This document shows, one piece after another, positions 20,318-33,300 of a DNA stretch of 64,000 nt. Location of the stretch: the NCBI GenBank assembly GCA_027559495.1, contig JAMXSV010000006.1:62001-126000 (forward strand). Direction: 5' to 3'. The position numbers and the translations under genes were made by a program. The notes under the pieces are model-generated. The model saw nothing but the letters and a program-made list of their open reading frames with translations. It made no database searches and was not told where the DNA came from. How positions within the stretch are numbered: position 1 is the first letter of the stretch; the number at the start of each line of letters is the position of its first letter. This DNA is from Aurifilum marmelostoma (taxonomy: Eukaryota; Ascomycota; Sordariomycetes; Diaporthales; Cryphonectriaceae).

Positions 20318-22023
20318 TCAGATGACACCGGCCCTCGCAGCCTCACCTCCACCTTCAGCCACAACCTCCTCCATCCTCCTCTTCCCTTTGCCAATACCGC
20401 CCTCGCCGACACCCATGCGTCGCGCAACATACCTCTGCGCCACGATGCCCACAGCGAGACTGAGAACCTCCTCCACCCACTCAGCCACCCACTCCCGCGG
20501 ATCAACGCCTCCGCTTTCGACAATGTCGCGAATCTCATCAGGCACGTTCTCAACGTCTACAGCGGCACCGTCGTTACTGCTTCCCGGCGTCAGAGGGCTG
20601 ACCGCATCCAGCCAGCGGATCCATTTGGCAGGCAGGCTCTGGCTGAGCGCGCTGTACTGAATATCATGCACGGGATCAGAGATGTAGATGGCGAAACAGA
20701 CGACCTCATCGTTGCTGTCCTCCTCCAGCACAGCTGACGAGTCCTTCTCCTTCTCTGTCGAGGAGCCGCCCTGGAACAGGGCCTTGTCCTCGTCGGTGAG
20801 AATTGCCTGCACCGCCAGAAAAATGTCGGAGCTGCGCACCGGGTTGCTCTCGCTGACCGGCTCCACGGCGCGCTGGCGTGCACCCTCAATCCCACCGGAA
20901 GCGGAGAAATACTCGGAGCTGTACGACTCAGCGCTGGCACGGCAGAGCTTAGTTCCCTCGACGATGCCCTTAATCAGGCCGAGATCACGGGGGGAGCCGA
21001 CGTCACGCCACCAGGGCCCGTCACGCCAGCCAGCTGCACTGTGTCCGCCTGAGAAGAAACCGCTCTTCTCGTTGGACGGAGACTTTATGGAGCTCTCATG
21101 GCCGCGCTGGATCACCATCAGATCGCCTCCTTCCACCTGAGCCATGACCCGGTTGAATACGCCATAGATAAGAGGGTCGAGGGAAGGGTAGCCAACGAGG
21201 TCGTGGGTGATGTGGATAAGTAAGCGCTCGTGTTGGGAGATTGGAGGTGCGATGGTGTTCATGATGTTGGTGAGGGCAGGGAGCGCCCGATGAGCAAGGC
21301 CGTCTCCTAAATCGCCAGGGTTAGCACAAACCGGAACCTGGCGGCCGGGCACGGGATTATGCTGTGTCCAGCAAGGATAGAGCCCTGCACGACAATGCCT
21401 GCTGTGCACAGATGGATAGCAGCCACCGTAATGCCGTGTAACTTACCCAGTCCTCTGAGGGCACCGACATTGCCTCGCATCTGATCTGCCCACTTCTTTG
21501 CATCCTCATTCTGCTGGATCTCCTTGACCGCAGCCTCGGCCTGCTTCATGGCCGCCGCAGCAGTCGACATGAAGCCTCCCCACCAGCCGCCGCCGCCGCC
21601 TCCTGCTGAAGCTGCCGCCTGCTGTGTCTGCTCAACGCTCCCCTTGGTCTTCTCGGCCTCTTGCAGGTCTGAGGATGTCGCGCTCGGGGTGAAGCTCGCA
21701 TGTATAGACCGGGCACTCTCGGCAGACTTTCGGGCAACGTTGGGCAGATCGAGGGACGCGCGTGTGGCCGCGCCCTCTGTGGAAGGGGTACCTGCCCGCT
21801 TGGATGGCTTGGTAGGCTCCCTTACGCGCGGGGTGTGAGGGCGGGAGGGGGCTTTCTCGCCCAGCTCGTTCTCGAGCTCCGCGAGGATGTCATCGCCGGG
21901 TTTGGGCTTGGCAGAAACGGGGGTCTTTCCTGTGGGAGCAGGAGCCTTCTTGGTGTCGATGCCCTCGAAGAGCTCGTCGATCTCGTTGTCGGCGGAAGGT
22001 TTGTTACCACGCTTGCTAGCCAT
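20318..22023 (-). CDS. mtc1: Mtc1-like protein (maintenance of telomere capping 1 / DUF5427 family)
   Basis: Two exons on the minus strand, 22023-21447 and 21306-20318, about 521 aa; the 140-bp intron has GTAAGT and a GCTAACC branch. The N-terminal third is disordered and acidic (DNEIDELFEGID, DDILAELENELGE), then comes a Gly/Trp stretch GGGGGWWGGFMSTAAAAMKQAE leading into a predicted amphipathic helix. The C-terminal half has the conserved ISQHERLLIHITHDLVGYPSLDPL and WWRDVGSPRDLGLIKGI-type blocks. This order fits the fungal Mtc1/DUF5427 family. In yeast, Mtc1 interacts genetically with Cdc13 capping mutants and is linked to vesicle coats; the exact biochemical role is unknown. It is transcribed away from the AT-hook gene, sharing a 1.15-kb promoter region. 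Confidence 0.8.
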
Positions 22024-22812
22024 GTCGAAGGTGGGGGGGGGGGTCCCGCTGGTCAGGAACTTCGCTGGTAGCAGGGCGAGTGATGTGGGTATGTCTGTAT
22101 TTAAAGCGATTTCAGAGATGTGGACGAGAGCACTGTTAGGACGGGTGGGTTCTTGGGCGTAATGAGGCTTCTCTGGGTGAGCGGCACAGAGGTCGTCGTT
22201 AGGTTGCTGTCGCAATTCCAAGTTAGGAGGAGAGCTGCCCTGAGGTGTGAAGGTACAGCAGCAGTATGTATCAGACGCACGTCAATAGGCAGGGGAGAGA
22301 GAGGGGACTTAGTACAAAGAAAGCCTAGCGTGAGGCTACGGCCGATGCGTGAAAGGTGATTGGCTAAAACCCTAACGCAGACAGGTAGAAGGGGTTGCTG
22401 GAAGTACCAGAAAGTACCCAGGTACCTCTCCTGGCAGCTGCGAACCCTTTTGCCCAGCAGCCCCCTTCTGGGCTGGTCCGTGCGTTCCCGGGGGCCTGCT
22501 GAGGCTGTCATTGGCCTAGGCGCTGGGCTCTCTTACAGGCTAGATGGGTCATGACCTCTGAAAATCCGTGCCGGCCATCAGCCAAGGTTCGAGTCCAGAA
22601 AAAGAGGCGACAACACGCATAAGACAGGACCCGTTTCGCATTCTGATATTGCAGCCATCTGCCATTTTCGACCACCTGAAAAATACATCAGCGTGTTCTT
22701 ACTTACAACGAGTTTTTCTTGATTGCATTTTCAGAATTATCAAGGTACGTGTTGATGCAGTTTTGACGGTGCGAAGGCGGTGCAGTAAGGGGGCCGAAAC
22801 TGCTTTTACACG

Positions 22813-22847
<35 letters not shown>

Positions 22848-23175
22848 GCAGCATGTCATCTCACTCACCCGCTCCCTCGCCTTGGTCCTTTCTTTCTCTC
22901 ACTCCATCACTGTCTCTCTGACACCCACCCCGATGCAAACATCCTGACGCTTCTTTATTTATTTTTTCCGTCTTCAAATCTGACATGAGAATCACTTCTT
23001 TTTATCGCTGTACAGGCTATCCCGCCAATTCCATCTTGGCCCCTAGCATTTTTCTCTGGCCGGCGATTTCTGCTGGCCCGCGAGTACTAACACCGACCCA
23101 GTTTCTACCTACGGTGATTTCCGGGTGCCCCTTATTATTCCTTTGGAGAGAGGGGCGCCTCTGATTGGCTGCACC
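22024..23175. other. Divergent promoter region (mtc1 / AT-hook gene)
   Basis: About 1.15 kb between two divergent start codons. It contains a CA microsatellite at about 22814-22844 and CT-rich patches before 23176. No coding region seen. A GGTTCGAGTCC string near 22585 resembles a tRNA B box but has no pairing arms. Confidence 0.55.
22814..22844. repeat. CA dinucleotide microsatellite
   Basis: About 15 uninterrupted CA units inside the divergent promoter. Confidence 0.9.
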
Positions 23176-23214
23176 ATGGATTCTCAGCACCAAGACCACC
23201 AACAGCCCCAGCCC

Positions 23215-23249
<35 letters not shown>

Positions 23250-26200
23250 TGAGCCGCAGCAGGAGCAGAGCCAGCAGCAGCAGCACCACCAGCAACATCA
23301 CCAGACCCAAGGTCGTGGATCTAAAAAAGTCGGTCGCCCTCGAGGATCTTCTCGTGCTGGCCGACCTTCTTCATCTTCTGGACGTCACCATTCCTACGAT
23401 GATAATTCCCACGCTTCCTCAGCTTCCCTGACCAACCCGCTTACTTTTAAAGTTGAGGAGTCGCCTGCAAGCATTCATGCCCGTACTCCGACCACCACAA
23501 CCTCCCGTGGCCGTGGTAAAAATACCCCTTCTCAACACCGTTCCTACAAATACGCGTCTTCTTCCCCTGCATCAACAGACATGTCGTCTTCTGCAACTCC
23601 AAATATGGAGTCGACCCCTCGCGCCGAGAAGGCGCCCAAGCAAGGCCTGGGCCACTCATTCACCTTCTCAACCCCCCAGCCAAATCCCCGGCAGACACCC
23701 GGCCGCAAGAGGGCTCGCACCCTGGACTATCCTACAGACTCCAATACCGCCACCACTTCTGCTGCCGCCGATGAGGAGGCTGAGGTCAAGGGAGGCCACT
23801 CACTTCGAAAGCGTGCCCGCATCGATTATGCTCAAATGAACGATGACGACGCTGCCGATGGACTTGTCCAGCAACCCCTAGATGCCGCGGCCTCTCCGCT
23901 GGAGATCACCGTTTCTGGCGCCCGTGCTGCTCGTAAGCGACAGCCTGTCGTTGACACCAGCTTCGAGCACCAGGAAGAGTCCCAGCCTTCTCAATCAGCT
24001 ACCGGCCCGACAAAGAAACGGGCCCGCAACGACATCCAAAGGACAGCCTCGCCGGTGCCTGCACGCCGTCCCTACACCAAGAGGAAGAGCACCGCCCCCG
24101 CTGTCCCCATGGAGAACCCCTCCCCTGAGCAGCAGCCTTCTGACACCGAGCTGAAGGATACCATAGAGGTCGGTGTGGCTATGGGCTTCCCCTCCTCGTC
24201 CTCAAATAGCCAGCCATCAGAGACCGCCAGCAATAACTCCGGCGGCTCTCCATCACGTAACAGCAACGCACAGCAGCAGGCTATCTTTTCTCAGCCCCAG
24301 GTCACCTCACCAATGACCATGCATTCAGAGGTGGAAACGCCAACAAATCCCACCAAGTCTGAAGAGCCTGCTCAACCAGGCCAGACCAGCACGCCACTGG
24401 CTCTGTCCTTGGCCCCCCAGTCACCTGCTTCTGTTGATGGCTCGAAGATCCGAGTCAATGAGCAGGAGACACAGGCCGAGGATCAAATACATCAACCGTC
24501 TGATCATGACAATGCCAAAATTGAGGAGCAGTTACAATCGACAGATCTTATGCTGCCTGCAACCACCGATGCTGAGACCAACGATAATCAGTCCCTGCAG
24601 ATTCCAGACGACTCCCAGAACTTCCAGGGCAGGACTGGTCCAATTGAGGCTGCCACCAAGACTTCATCAGCAGCAGCCCGACCAAGCTCCCAAAATTCAA
24701 CAGATTCTGACGCTACAGAGGTTTGCTCTCCTAGCGACCTGCTTAGAAAGACTAATCCTACTTCTCCCAAAATGGACCAGCCTACTACCCCTGCTCAACA
24801 TAGCAGAGTCACACTGACAAGAAAATCAAAACAAACACCGACTGAATCACCACAACAAGACGGAATGGACGGGACTCAGGACTCCCAGAAGCCATCTCTT
24901 CGCCCCAGGGTACGTGTTGCTGTCGCCTTTAGTCGTTATAACCAAAGCCATCTCTATCGTATGCACATAGCTAATCTTCTCTCAAAAAAAACTTTTCAGC
25001 GGCGACTGAACCGCGTTGCTGAAGAATCGGGGGTGGCAGATGAAGAGCCCTCTTCGTCCACCAAAGACCAGCCAGCCTCCAGCAAGAAGCCTGATGGCAG
25101 GTTCAAGGCAGCCAACCGTGCTCCTCCTGCCCAGGACACCCCCACGCCGCCCTCGACCTTGGAGGGTCCCAAGAAGCGAGGACCTGGCCGGCCACCAAAG
25201 ATCCGCCAGAGCATCGAGCAGCCGGAACCCCTCAAGCTCAGGGCTACCAAGGGCGGCAGGCTCGCTGCTCTGACTGAGCAGTCTCGCCAGACTCGATCAT
25301 ATCCTCCGCGGGACTTCTCCTTCCTCACACCATACCAGGAGGCTCGAGATTATTACCCCGAGATCAATCAGGACTCGGGCGAGCCTACGCCACTCGAGAC
25401 GCCTAATCTCCAGCCGTCTGATGGCGTGGACGAACAAGCCGATGATCTAGGATCTTTGGCTGCCGACAAGGAGCCGGGCCTCGAGGGGGATACGGGGTCC
25501 AAGGCCCCGACCCCAACGCCCATGTCAGATGTGCCGACGCCTGCACCCGAGTCTGCCGCTACAAGCAGAGCAGGCTCTCCAGAGCCGGTCATTGAGCCGA
25601 TGCGGAAGCCTAGACCACCCCCTCCTGAGCAGTACGGCTTCCGCCGCATCAGGTCTCCGACCCAGTTCATCAACATTCTGGATAACCACAAGAGCATGTC
25701 GGGCGAGGAACTCTACAATATATTGGCCACCGCCAACAACGCTCTGGTAGCCTGGCAAGACGAGTGGAAGAAGCAGAAGATCATCACTGATGATGAGGAC
25801 AATGCTGTCCGCAGGCGTGCTCACGATGCTGCTCAGGTGGCCCGCGAGGCCCGAGATCTGGCCAAGGCCAAAGGCTCTGTCACTGTGGAGAAGCGCGACT
25901 TTGAGGTCAAGGGCATACGTGCAGACAAGGCCATTGAGAAGAGGCACGAGTACCCTAACGTCCATCCAGAGGCATATGAGCGAAACCAGGATCAAATCGC
26001 AGCCCAGGCCTGGGGCTTTGAGTGGGACCCGCGCCCGAGCATGATCGGGAAACAGGACCCCATACTACAGAGAGATGGCCTACAGAACACTCGCCTTCGG
26101 AACAGGCCAAAGCCCAGCCAGCGCCTTGCCGAGGCTATTGATGAACACCCTGCAAGCTTCTCTCTGGGCAAGCGCACGCGCAGGCCCGCGCGCCTCCCGT

Positions 26201-28380
26201 CTGAGGAGAGCAAGGGAGCCCAGCAGGGCTCCCACGCCTGTGGTGGAGCCCGCAAACCCCAGAAAGCGTCGCCGCAGGAGAAACCTAGATGGGGAGCTGG
26301 AAAGCGAAAACGAAGGCGGGGCACAACAGCTCCCCGAGACCCAGCCTGAGCCTGCCCCTGCCCCTGTGCAGGAGCCACCCCCAAAGAAGAAGCGGGGCCC
26401 CAAGCCCAAGGCCGTGAAAGAGGCTGAAGCCCGCGCAGCTGCCGAACGGGAAGCAGCAGAGAAGGCTGCTCAGGAGGCTGCGGCAGCCGTTGCCGCAGAA
26501 GCTGCGCCCAGTGATGTCGGAGGCGTAGAGCAGACGCAGACTCGCAAGCGTCGTCGTGGCGGCGCTGCTGCTGCTGCTTCTGCTGCTGCTCCTGAAATTG
26601 CCCCTCAGGACGTTCCCACCGCTTCCATCGAGGATATACAACCCCAGCGCCCTGCTTATAGCCACATCAAGCAGGAGGAGGAACCTGCTCCTAAGAAGCG
26701 GCGCGGTCGAAAGCCCAAGGCAGAAATACCACCAAACACCTTCTACGGTGCGACCAGCAATGCCCAACAGACTAACTTTACCAACACCGTCGTGCCAACA
26801 GAAGAGAAGCGCCCGTCGACTTCATCATCTACCAGTTCTGAGAGGACTGTTGGTAGCAGCTACTCTTTCCGCAACAGGACCAGGAAAAATTATTCTGAGC
26901 TGGCTGACCCGATCAACCAAGTGTTGGCTGAGCAGCCCCGGCCTAAGAGGGGCCGGAAGCCCAAAAACCGCCAGGAGGATCCTGAACCGACGTCGTACCC
27001 ATCTAACTTAGCACCAGCACCCTTTAACAACGGCAACCCTCAGTATCCTCATCACCAGCCTCCCCCCCACGGATATCAGCCCGTGGCAGCATCTGTCCTC
27101 GCGCCTCCTGACAACCCTTTCCTCAACGTGACATCCGGCCCGGGACCAGGACCACTCCTTGCGCCGTCTCCCGCGCGACCAGGCCACGTCGCCGCACCAC
27201 CCTCCTCTGTCGGTGCCAACCCTTTCTCAGCCCCAAGCGCCCCAAACAAGCATCCTGTTGATCCAACACCACTACGGCCCCAGTCACCCACCCGCAGGAA
27301 GGTCTTCAAAATCAAATTGAATACTAATAGAGCCAAGCAGAGCGGGACGCCTCAGCCTGCCGGACCTCCGCCGGGTTCCGCACGCCTCCAACACCCGAAC
27401 AATTTCCATGGATTTACTTACGAGGCGAACAACCTCAACGAGACACAACCGCCGCCGCCCGACCGCCCCAGGCTTGGACAGGTCATGTTCCCCGTGAACG
27501 CCTTCCCCGGAAACATATCGATGCCTTCCATACCACAGAACCCCCCGCCCCCTGCCGGCCCTGGCTCGCCACGGATCTATCCCTCCCGACGGCCGCGGAG
27601 CCTCCGTCTCCGGGCGCGGTACGCCCGTGCCCTCGTCCAGCACGTCAGTGAATGGCGCCATGGGGCAGGAACTTGACGACCTGAGCGAGAAGGACTATGC
27701 GAGCATGACCAAGAGCGAGAAGATGAGCGCCAGCATGAAGGGTATGGACAAAGAGAAAAAAAGGCCTTGTACATTTTTTTTCAATAATTTTTTTTTCAAG
27801 ATACAGGTGCTAACGTTTACTCTTTTTACTCGACCGTATAGCTCGGTGGGCAAATGGTTCCATGCGCCAGGCGGTTAATAAACGCAAAGAGACGCTTGCA
27901 CGCAAGAAACAGAAAGTCTCTGACGATAAGAACACGACACCCACGCCCCAGCCTGAATCGGCGCCGCCGTCTGCACATTCGCAGGCTGCCACAACGCCAC
28001 CAGCCCTGCCTCCCCCTGCAGCCGCCCCCGAGGGGGCAGCTCCGGCGACCGCACTACCATCTCAGCAACAACAGCCACCTCGTGCATACGACGGTATCTT
28101 GAACCCATTCAGCCCTGTCGATGGGGCCGCTCCCCTTGGCCCACATGGCGGTGCTGTCTTGCCATCCCCAAGTGCGATGGCAGGACCCGGGCCTGCCGCG
28201 CCGCAACCCCACGCGCCAGACTTCAGGTCGTCTCGGCCTCGACCTGATCCCCAGGAGCAGAACCCATTCCTGGACAATGGCTACGCTGATATGCACCCTC
28301 GCCTGCCGTTCTCTAATGGAGAGCTGGATATGAGGAATGGGAGGTATGAGCGTGGGCGCTGGGGACCTGGACCGCAGTGA
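23176..28380 (+). CDS. Very large multi-AT-hook nuclear protein (uncharacterised)
   Basis: Begins with a Gln-rich tract (residues about 9-40) and ends at 28380, roughly 1,690 aa. Five AT-hook-like motifs are visible: KKVGRPRG (about 49), RGPGRPPK (about 636), KRGPKPK (about 1041), RRGRKPK (about 1145) and KRGRKPK (about 1227). A folded-looking core at about 788-955 contains QYGFRRIRSPTQFINIL and WQDEWKKQK. A late conserved helix reads NGSMRQAVNKRKETLARKKQ. Introns: 24910-24999 (GTACGT, TTTTCAG, 90 bp, no stop) and 27742-27841 (GTATGG, GCTAAC branch). Two single-base frame breaks occur: one within about 26160-26220 and one near the C6-G-C5 run at 27541-27552. Correcting both gives one continuous protein, so I treat this as one gene. 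It is likely a chromatin-binding factor; the complex it belongs to is unknown. Confidence 0.75.
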
Positions 28381-29814
28381 TCACGGCAGAAGAACACGAA
28401 AACAGACAAAGAAGCAGAGCAAAAAAAAGAAAAAAAAACAAAGAAAAGAGACAACTATTTGAAAGGTTCGATAGGAGGATGGGATCTCGAACCTAAACAA
28501 CATCATAAAAGTGGGCACAGGAAACCACAAGAGACGCCCATGTCATTTTGAGGGGCGAAACGAACACGGCATCTCACCATCTTTCATCATGGCCTGCATC
28601 ATTCGAGGACGAGAGGGGTCACGTCTTCCAATGTCTATTCTCCCTCCCCCCTCCCCCCCCTCTTTTTTTTCTTTTTTCCTCCCCTCTGGGAACTGTTATT
28701 CTTATTGGATTATTAACTGTACCACAAACACATACACAAACCGAGCATAGCGAGGGATGGAAAAAGCAAAGAAAAGAACTCATCGGAGGTGCTCTTAATT
28801 CGCATTTGCAACGGGTTGTTTGCATCATGGATGGTTAGGCTGGGATACTTTGACTTAGATAAACGCATAGTCGGTGGCCAACAGTTGAATTTGAAGATTT
28901 TTTTTAGTTATGATTTGTCGGTGATTATGACAGCTTGTTGATTAATTACTTGTTCAGTTTGTGCTGCTGGGTGAGAACTGATTGAGTGTTTGAGTAATAT
29001 ACACAAACCTGCCAGACCGCGGTGCCCAAGTATATCTCGTGGTACACAACATATGTCCTGGTTCCCACACCCAATCATTCGCTATGCTGACTGACATATA
29101 GTTCTCTGAGCATGATCACCTTTGTATATTGTACCATTGGCCATGTTCACAATGTAATTAAGTGACCTTGTTATAACATCAACACCAAATCGCGTGAGGC
29201 TTTCTTGTCCTGTTCTCCCTTTGAACTTTGCACAAGTTCGTGGCCTAGCAACATGGATGATTCTCGAGACTAATTACATTGCACCATTCAGATGAGGAGA
29301 CGGAAAGTAGCAGTCTTCTATTTTCGGCCTTCCGGCTGTGCATTTGGTTATGTTCGGCAGTATTGTTGATGCATCACACACGCCTTTCACCTACTTATTG
29401 TCGCCTGCAGGTGAACATTTATTGGGTTTTGTTATTAGTAGGCAGGCTCTATAGGCATTTTGTTTATAGGCCCCCTCCTGCCAAATACTAATTGCCAAGT
29501 GAAGTAGTACCTAGGAAAATGTAAGCGCTAGTAATTTATTAGTGCAGGAGCAAGGGGTGGTGGTGGTGGTGGTGGTGATACTGCATAGTACGGTACCCAA
29601 GAGCCAAGGCTCAGTTCTAATATTAACAGCATGTAACCACAAGGGCGCGTGTCAGGTCAGGAAGGAGCATGCACAGCTGTTGAACCTCGCTCCTGCAAAT
29701 CGGCCCACCAACAACGGTGGTTAAGACTCGAGAGTTGCACCCTGCTTCTTTCTACCTCAATTCGACTCGCACAGTTACAAATCAATCAAACCGCGCCGAA
29801 GAGAAAAGTAGAAT
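28381..29814. other. Intergenic region
   Basis: About 1.4 kb, AT-rich, with purine-rich 3' flank of the AT-hook gene and a GGT repeat near 29558-29577. No coding region seen. Confidence 0.5.
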
Positions 29815-31647
29815 ATGGACGACATCGCTGTACTTGAGCCTGGCGTGGCTCATGCTGAGGTCTCGGCGCCCACGCCGCCTCCCACCAACGAATCCACCAC
29901 CGCTGAGCAGAGCAAGGCTGACGAGCGCAACATTGAGCGACTTGAGATGTCTGGCGAGTTCCATCAGCGTTCGAAGCTGCGCATCTACACTATCTTCACT
30001 GCACTCTGCGTACGTTGATCTGTTTACAACTAAATGATACTTGACATTTGTTCGAATCCTCGTGGTCGCCAATCTTGAACCCGCTAACACACACAATCTC
30101 TCTCCCTCTCGCTTCAGCTCGAGCTGTTCATCGGAGCTCTTGATCAGACCATTGTCGCCACATCTGCGCCTACTATTGCTGCGGAGCTTCACAATGCATC
30201 CGGCTACATGTGGATCGGGGCCGCGTACCTCCTGGCAAATGCGGCATCCGGTCCTCTCTGGGTCCGATGCAGTGATATCTGGGGCCGCAAGCCGGCTGTC
30301 CTGGTCGCCATCGTCATCTTCGCTGCCGCCAGCATTATCACCGCGACGGCCACCAGCATGGGCATGCTGATTGCGGGCCGTGCTCTGCAGGGCACGGCTG
30401 GGGGTGGCCTGATGCAGCTGGTGAGCATCATCATCTCTGACTTGTACAGTATCCGCAAGAGGGCGCTGTACATCGGCGCGATGGGCGTTGTCTGGGTGGT
30501 GGCGGGGACTACAGGCCCCGTGATTGGTGGTGCCCTGACGCAGTATGCCAGCTGGCGGTGGTGTTTCTGGATCAATCTGCCGGTGTGCGGTCTGACCTTT
30601 GTGATCATGCTGTTCTTTCTGGATGTGCACAATCCGCGTACTAAGATCAGCGATGGCCTCAAGGCTGTCGACTGGTTCGGATCGCTGTCTATTCTTGCTG
30701 TTACGGTCCTGCTTCTGCTCGGCCTTGATTTCGGTGGCGTGACTTACCCGTGGGACAGCCCGAGGGTTATCTGTCTGGTCGTCTTTGGGGGCCTTATGAT
30801 TGGCTTCTTCTTCTACAGCGAGAAGCGCCTGGCCAAGTATCCCTTGGTTTTGCTCAGCGTCTTCAGCAAAAGCTTCTCGGCGAACGCGATCGCTATTGTT
30901 GCCTTTACACACAGCATGGCATCCTTTGGAGTGGAATTCTACCTGCCGCTGTACTTCCAGAGCGTCAAGGCCGCGACACCCCTGGAGAGTGGTATCCTGC
31001 TGCTGCCCATGATCATCACCTGTGCCGCCGGGGACATATTGGGCGGTATTGCTATCCACCAGATCGGCCGCTACAGGGAAATCATCTGGGCTGGAACCAG
31101 CTTCCTCACACTGGGAACAGGCCTTCTTATCATGTTCGGAACAGGGACAAGCCTCGGGATGATCATTGGCTACCAGATCATCTTCGGCATCGGCATGTCT
31201 CTACTATTCCAAACCCCAACCATGGCTATCCAGAACAACGTAAGCCAGGCCGATACGGCCAACGCCACCGCAACCCTCAACTTCATCCGCAACTTGGCGA
31301 CATCCCTGGCGACCGTGATCGGCGGCGTCGTCTTCCAGAACAGCATGGCCTCCCGCACCTCGTTCCTGGCCGCCAGCGGTCTCGATGAGGCCGACCTCGA
31401 CGCCCTCTCTGGCAAGAACGCTGCGGCCAACGTCGGCATCACCAGGACCATCAACGACGCCAGCCAGCGCCTTGCCGTGGAACAAGCCTTTGCCTGGAGT
31501 GTCAGGAACATGTTCATTATGTACACCTGCATCGCCGCTGTGGGAATGGTGGCGAGCATTTTTATCAAGCAGCGCCATATGAGCAAGGAGCACGTCGAGA
31601 CAAAGACTGGTATCGACAACATGACGGCCCAGCAGCAGAAGACTTGA
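29815..31647 (+). CDS. MFS drug:H+ antiporter (DHA2/14-helix type)
   Basis: Two exons, 29815-30009 and 30118-31647, about 574 aa; the 108-bp intron has a GTACGT donor and a GCTAAC branch and falls just before the first helix. The first helix carries LDQTIVATSAPTIAAEL, typical of DHA2 exporters. Motif A is WVRCSDIWGRKPAV after helix 2. Motif C is WVVAGTTGPVIGGAL in helix 5, the antiporter signature. A hydrophilic N terminus of about 60 residues precedes the membrane part, and about 14 helices are expected from the hydropathy. Such proteins export toxic compounds or secondary metabolites across the plasma membrane. No biosynthetic cluster sits next to it, so a general multidrug role is as likely as any. 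Confidence 0.88.
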
Positions 31648-33300
31648 GACTCGCTTGTCAGAGGCTGTTAATCACAGCAGCTGATACTTACCTTACCTGG
31701 ACAATGTGGCTTCCAACGAGCATCTTGCTAGATGCAAGGGCGCAGGCTTGGGCTGAAGACTGGAATGGCCCCTTGCCCTGTGACCCAGCAGAAGTCTGTG
31801 TCCGTCTCAGCCTGCCTCGAGATCCCTGTTTCCTATCGACGAGCCTTCAATTGCACTCTGAAGTCCGTCTTGGTCTCATGGAGCTACTTCAGACGTCAAA
31901 GACACTTTGACGGCTTCAAACACACGACTTACTTTCTTTCCTCGGATTCGTTTGGACTCCCCTGTGGCCCAGAGTCCGGCGGGTGTGCCAATCATTGTCG
32001 CGGTTCTTGAACATGGAGACGTGCGCCTGTTGAATCTCTTCATGGCTTGTCTCGGCGGAGTCATTCTTCTCTGACAATTGCCACTGGGAATGTCTCGCGG
32101 ACCTGTGCGACAAGTCCTGGCACACACCCTTGATTTGAAGCTGGAGAGAGGCACTTGGTTTCTGACCAGTTCCCTCCAGTGCCCTCTTTTTTCCTCAACT
32201 CATTTTCCTTCCTCTCAGCTCATCCAAGGCAATACACGATGCCTGGAAAAATCCGACTAAATGTTATGTTACGATCGCCTGGAACCCCAGGGCCCTGCCA
32301 TTCGTTTTACCGCTTCCAGACTGAGTAAGAGCCCCCCTCCCCCCTCCCGCCTCTCTTTCTTTCTCATTGTTCGGCTGACTGACATGAGTGTAAGGGTAGA
32401 ATTTCCTTCTGATATTTGAATCTCCTTCTTCCTTGCTCCAGGCAACAAGTTACAACTCAATCATTTCCCTTTTCTCCTAGCTATCTATAACAAAACTTAC
32501 CATTCTAAACCACTTGTAGTTTTACAAGCGGCCCCCTTTATATATAGCAATACATTTTCGAGCATCCACATACTGTGATGCTCGACAAACAAGACATTGC
32601 TCGTGATTGTTGAACCTGGTGATGGTTCAGAGCCGGATTTTTTTTTAAGGTGAATGTTATGTAAGACGATATGTCTACGACTCGATGGCCTGCCAATGAC
32701 GTTTCCCTCTGCGTGAAATCAAATGTATTAGACTGGGGGCTGTGTGACGGTGCACAGGCAATCGCGGAACTGTGAGGCGAGTTGACGCGGAGTGATAGGA
32801 GGATGGGTTGTAGCGCGGAAGAAACAGGGCTGGCCGGCGGTCATAGCAGCGACTGCTGGTTAGCCAGTCCGCCAAATCAGTAGCACCAAAGAGTCTGCCC
32901 TCCCATGGTCATCAAAACTTGCTCACGCCTGGCCTTCGGCTTTAGTAGACACTGGAACACATTTGTGTTGACTGAGGCACGCATTGGACAAGTAGGGGTG
33001 ACTTTCTCTTGGTCCGTAAATCTCATGCCATTGGTATGAACCTCCGTTACACGCCAGCCGAAAAAGTAAAAATGCAAAGCCTGACCGTATCTCTTTTTAG
33101 AATTTCCCGATCATGCCATCAAGCCCGCTGGTCGCCGAGCCTCAACTCTGTCGTGTAGGTCTCGGATTCGTCCTGGGGAAGGGGTCGTCGTCTGCTTCCA
33201 TTGTGTGTGTGCGACCCTCGACCATTTTTTCGATTCCCGCAGCTGGTCCTAGCATGCTATTCCTTTCCCCAACGTCGAACATCCATCGCTATAAACCCGC
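31648..33300. other. Intergenic region between convergent genes
   Basis: About 1.65 kb between the stop codons of the MFS and uL14 genes. Only short non-coding frames; a C-rich run near 32336-32348. Nothing else seen. Confidence 0.5.

Noticed and set aside
22575..22600. GGTTCGAGTCC string resembling a tRNA B box
   Set aside because: The flanking bases do not form a T stem or acceptor stem, and no A box lies at the right distance.
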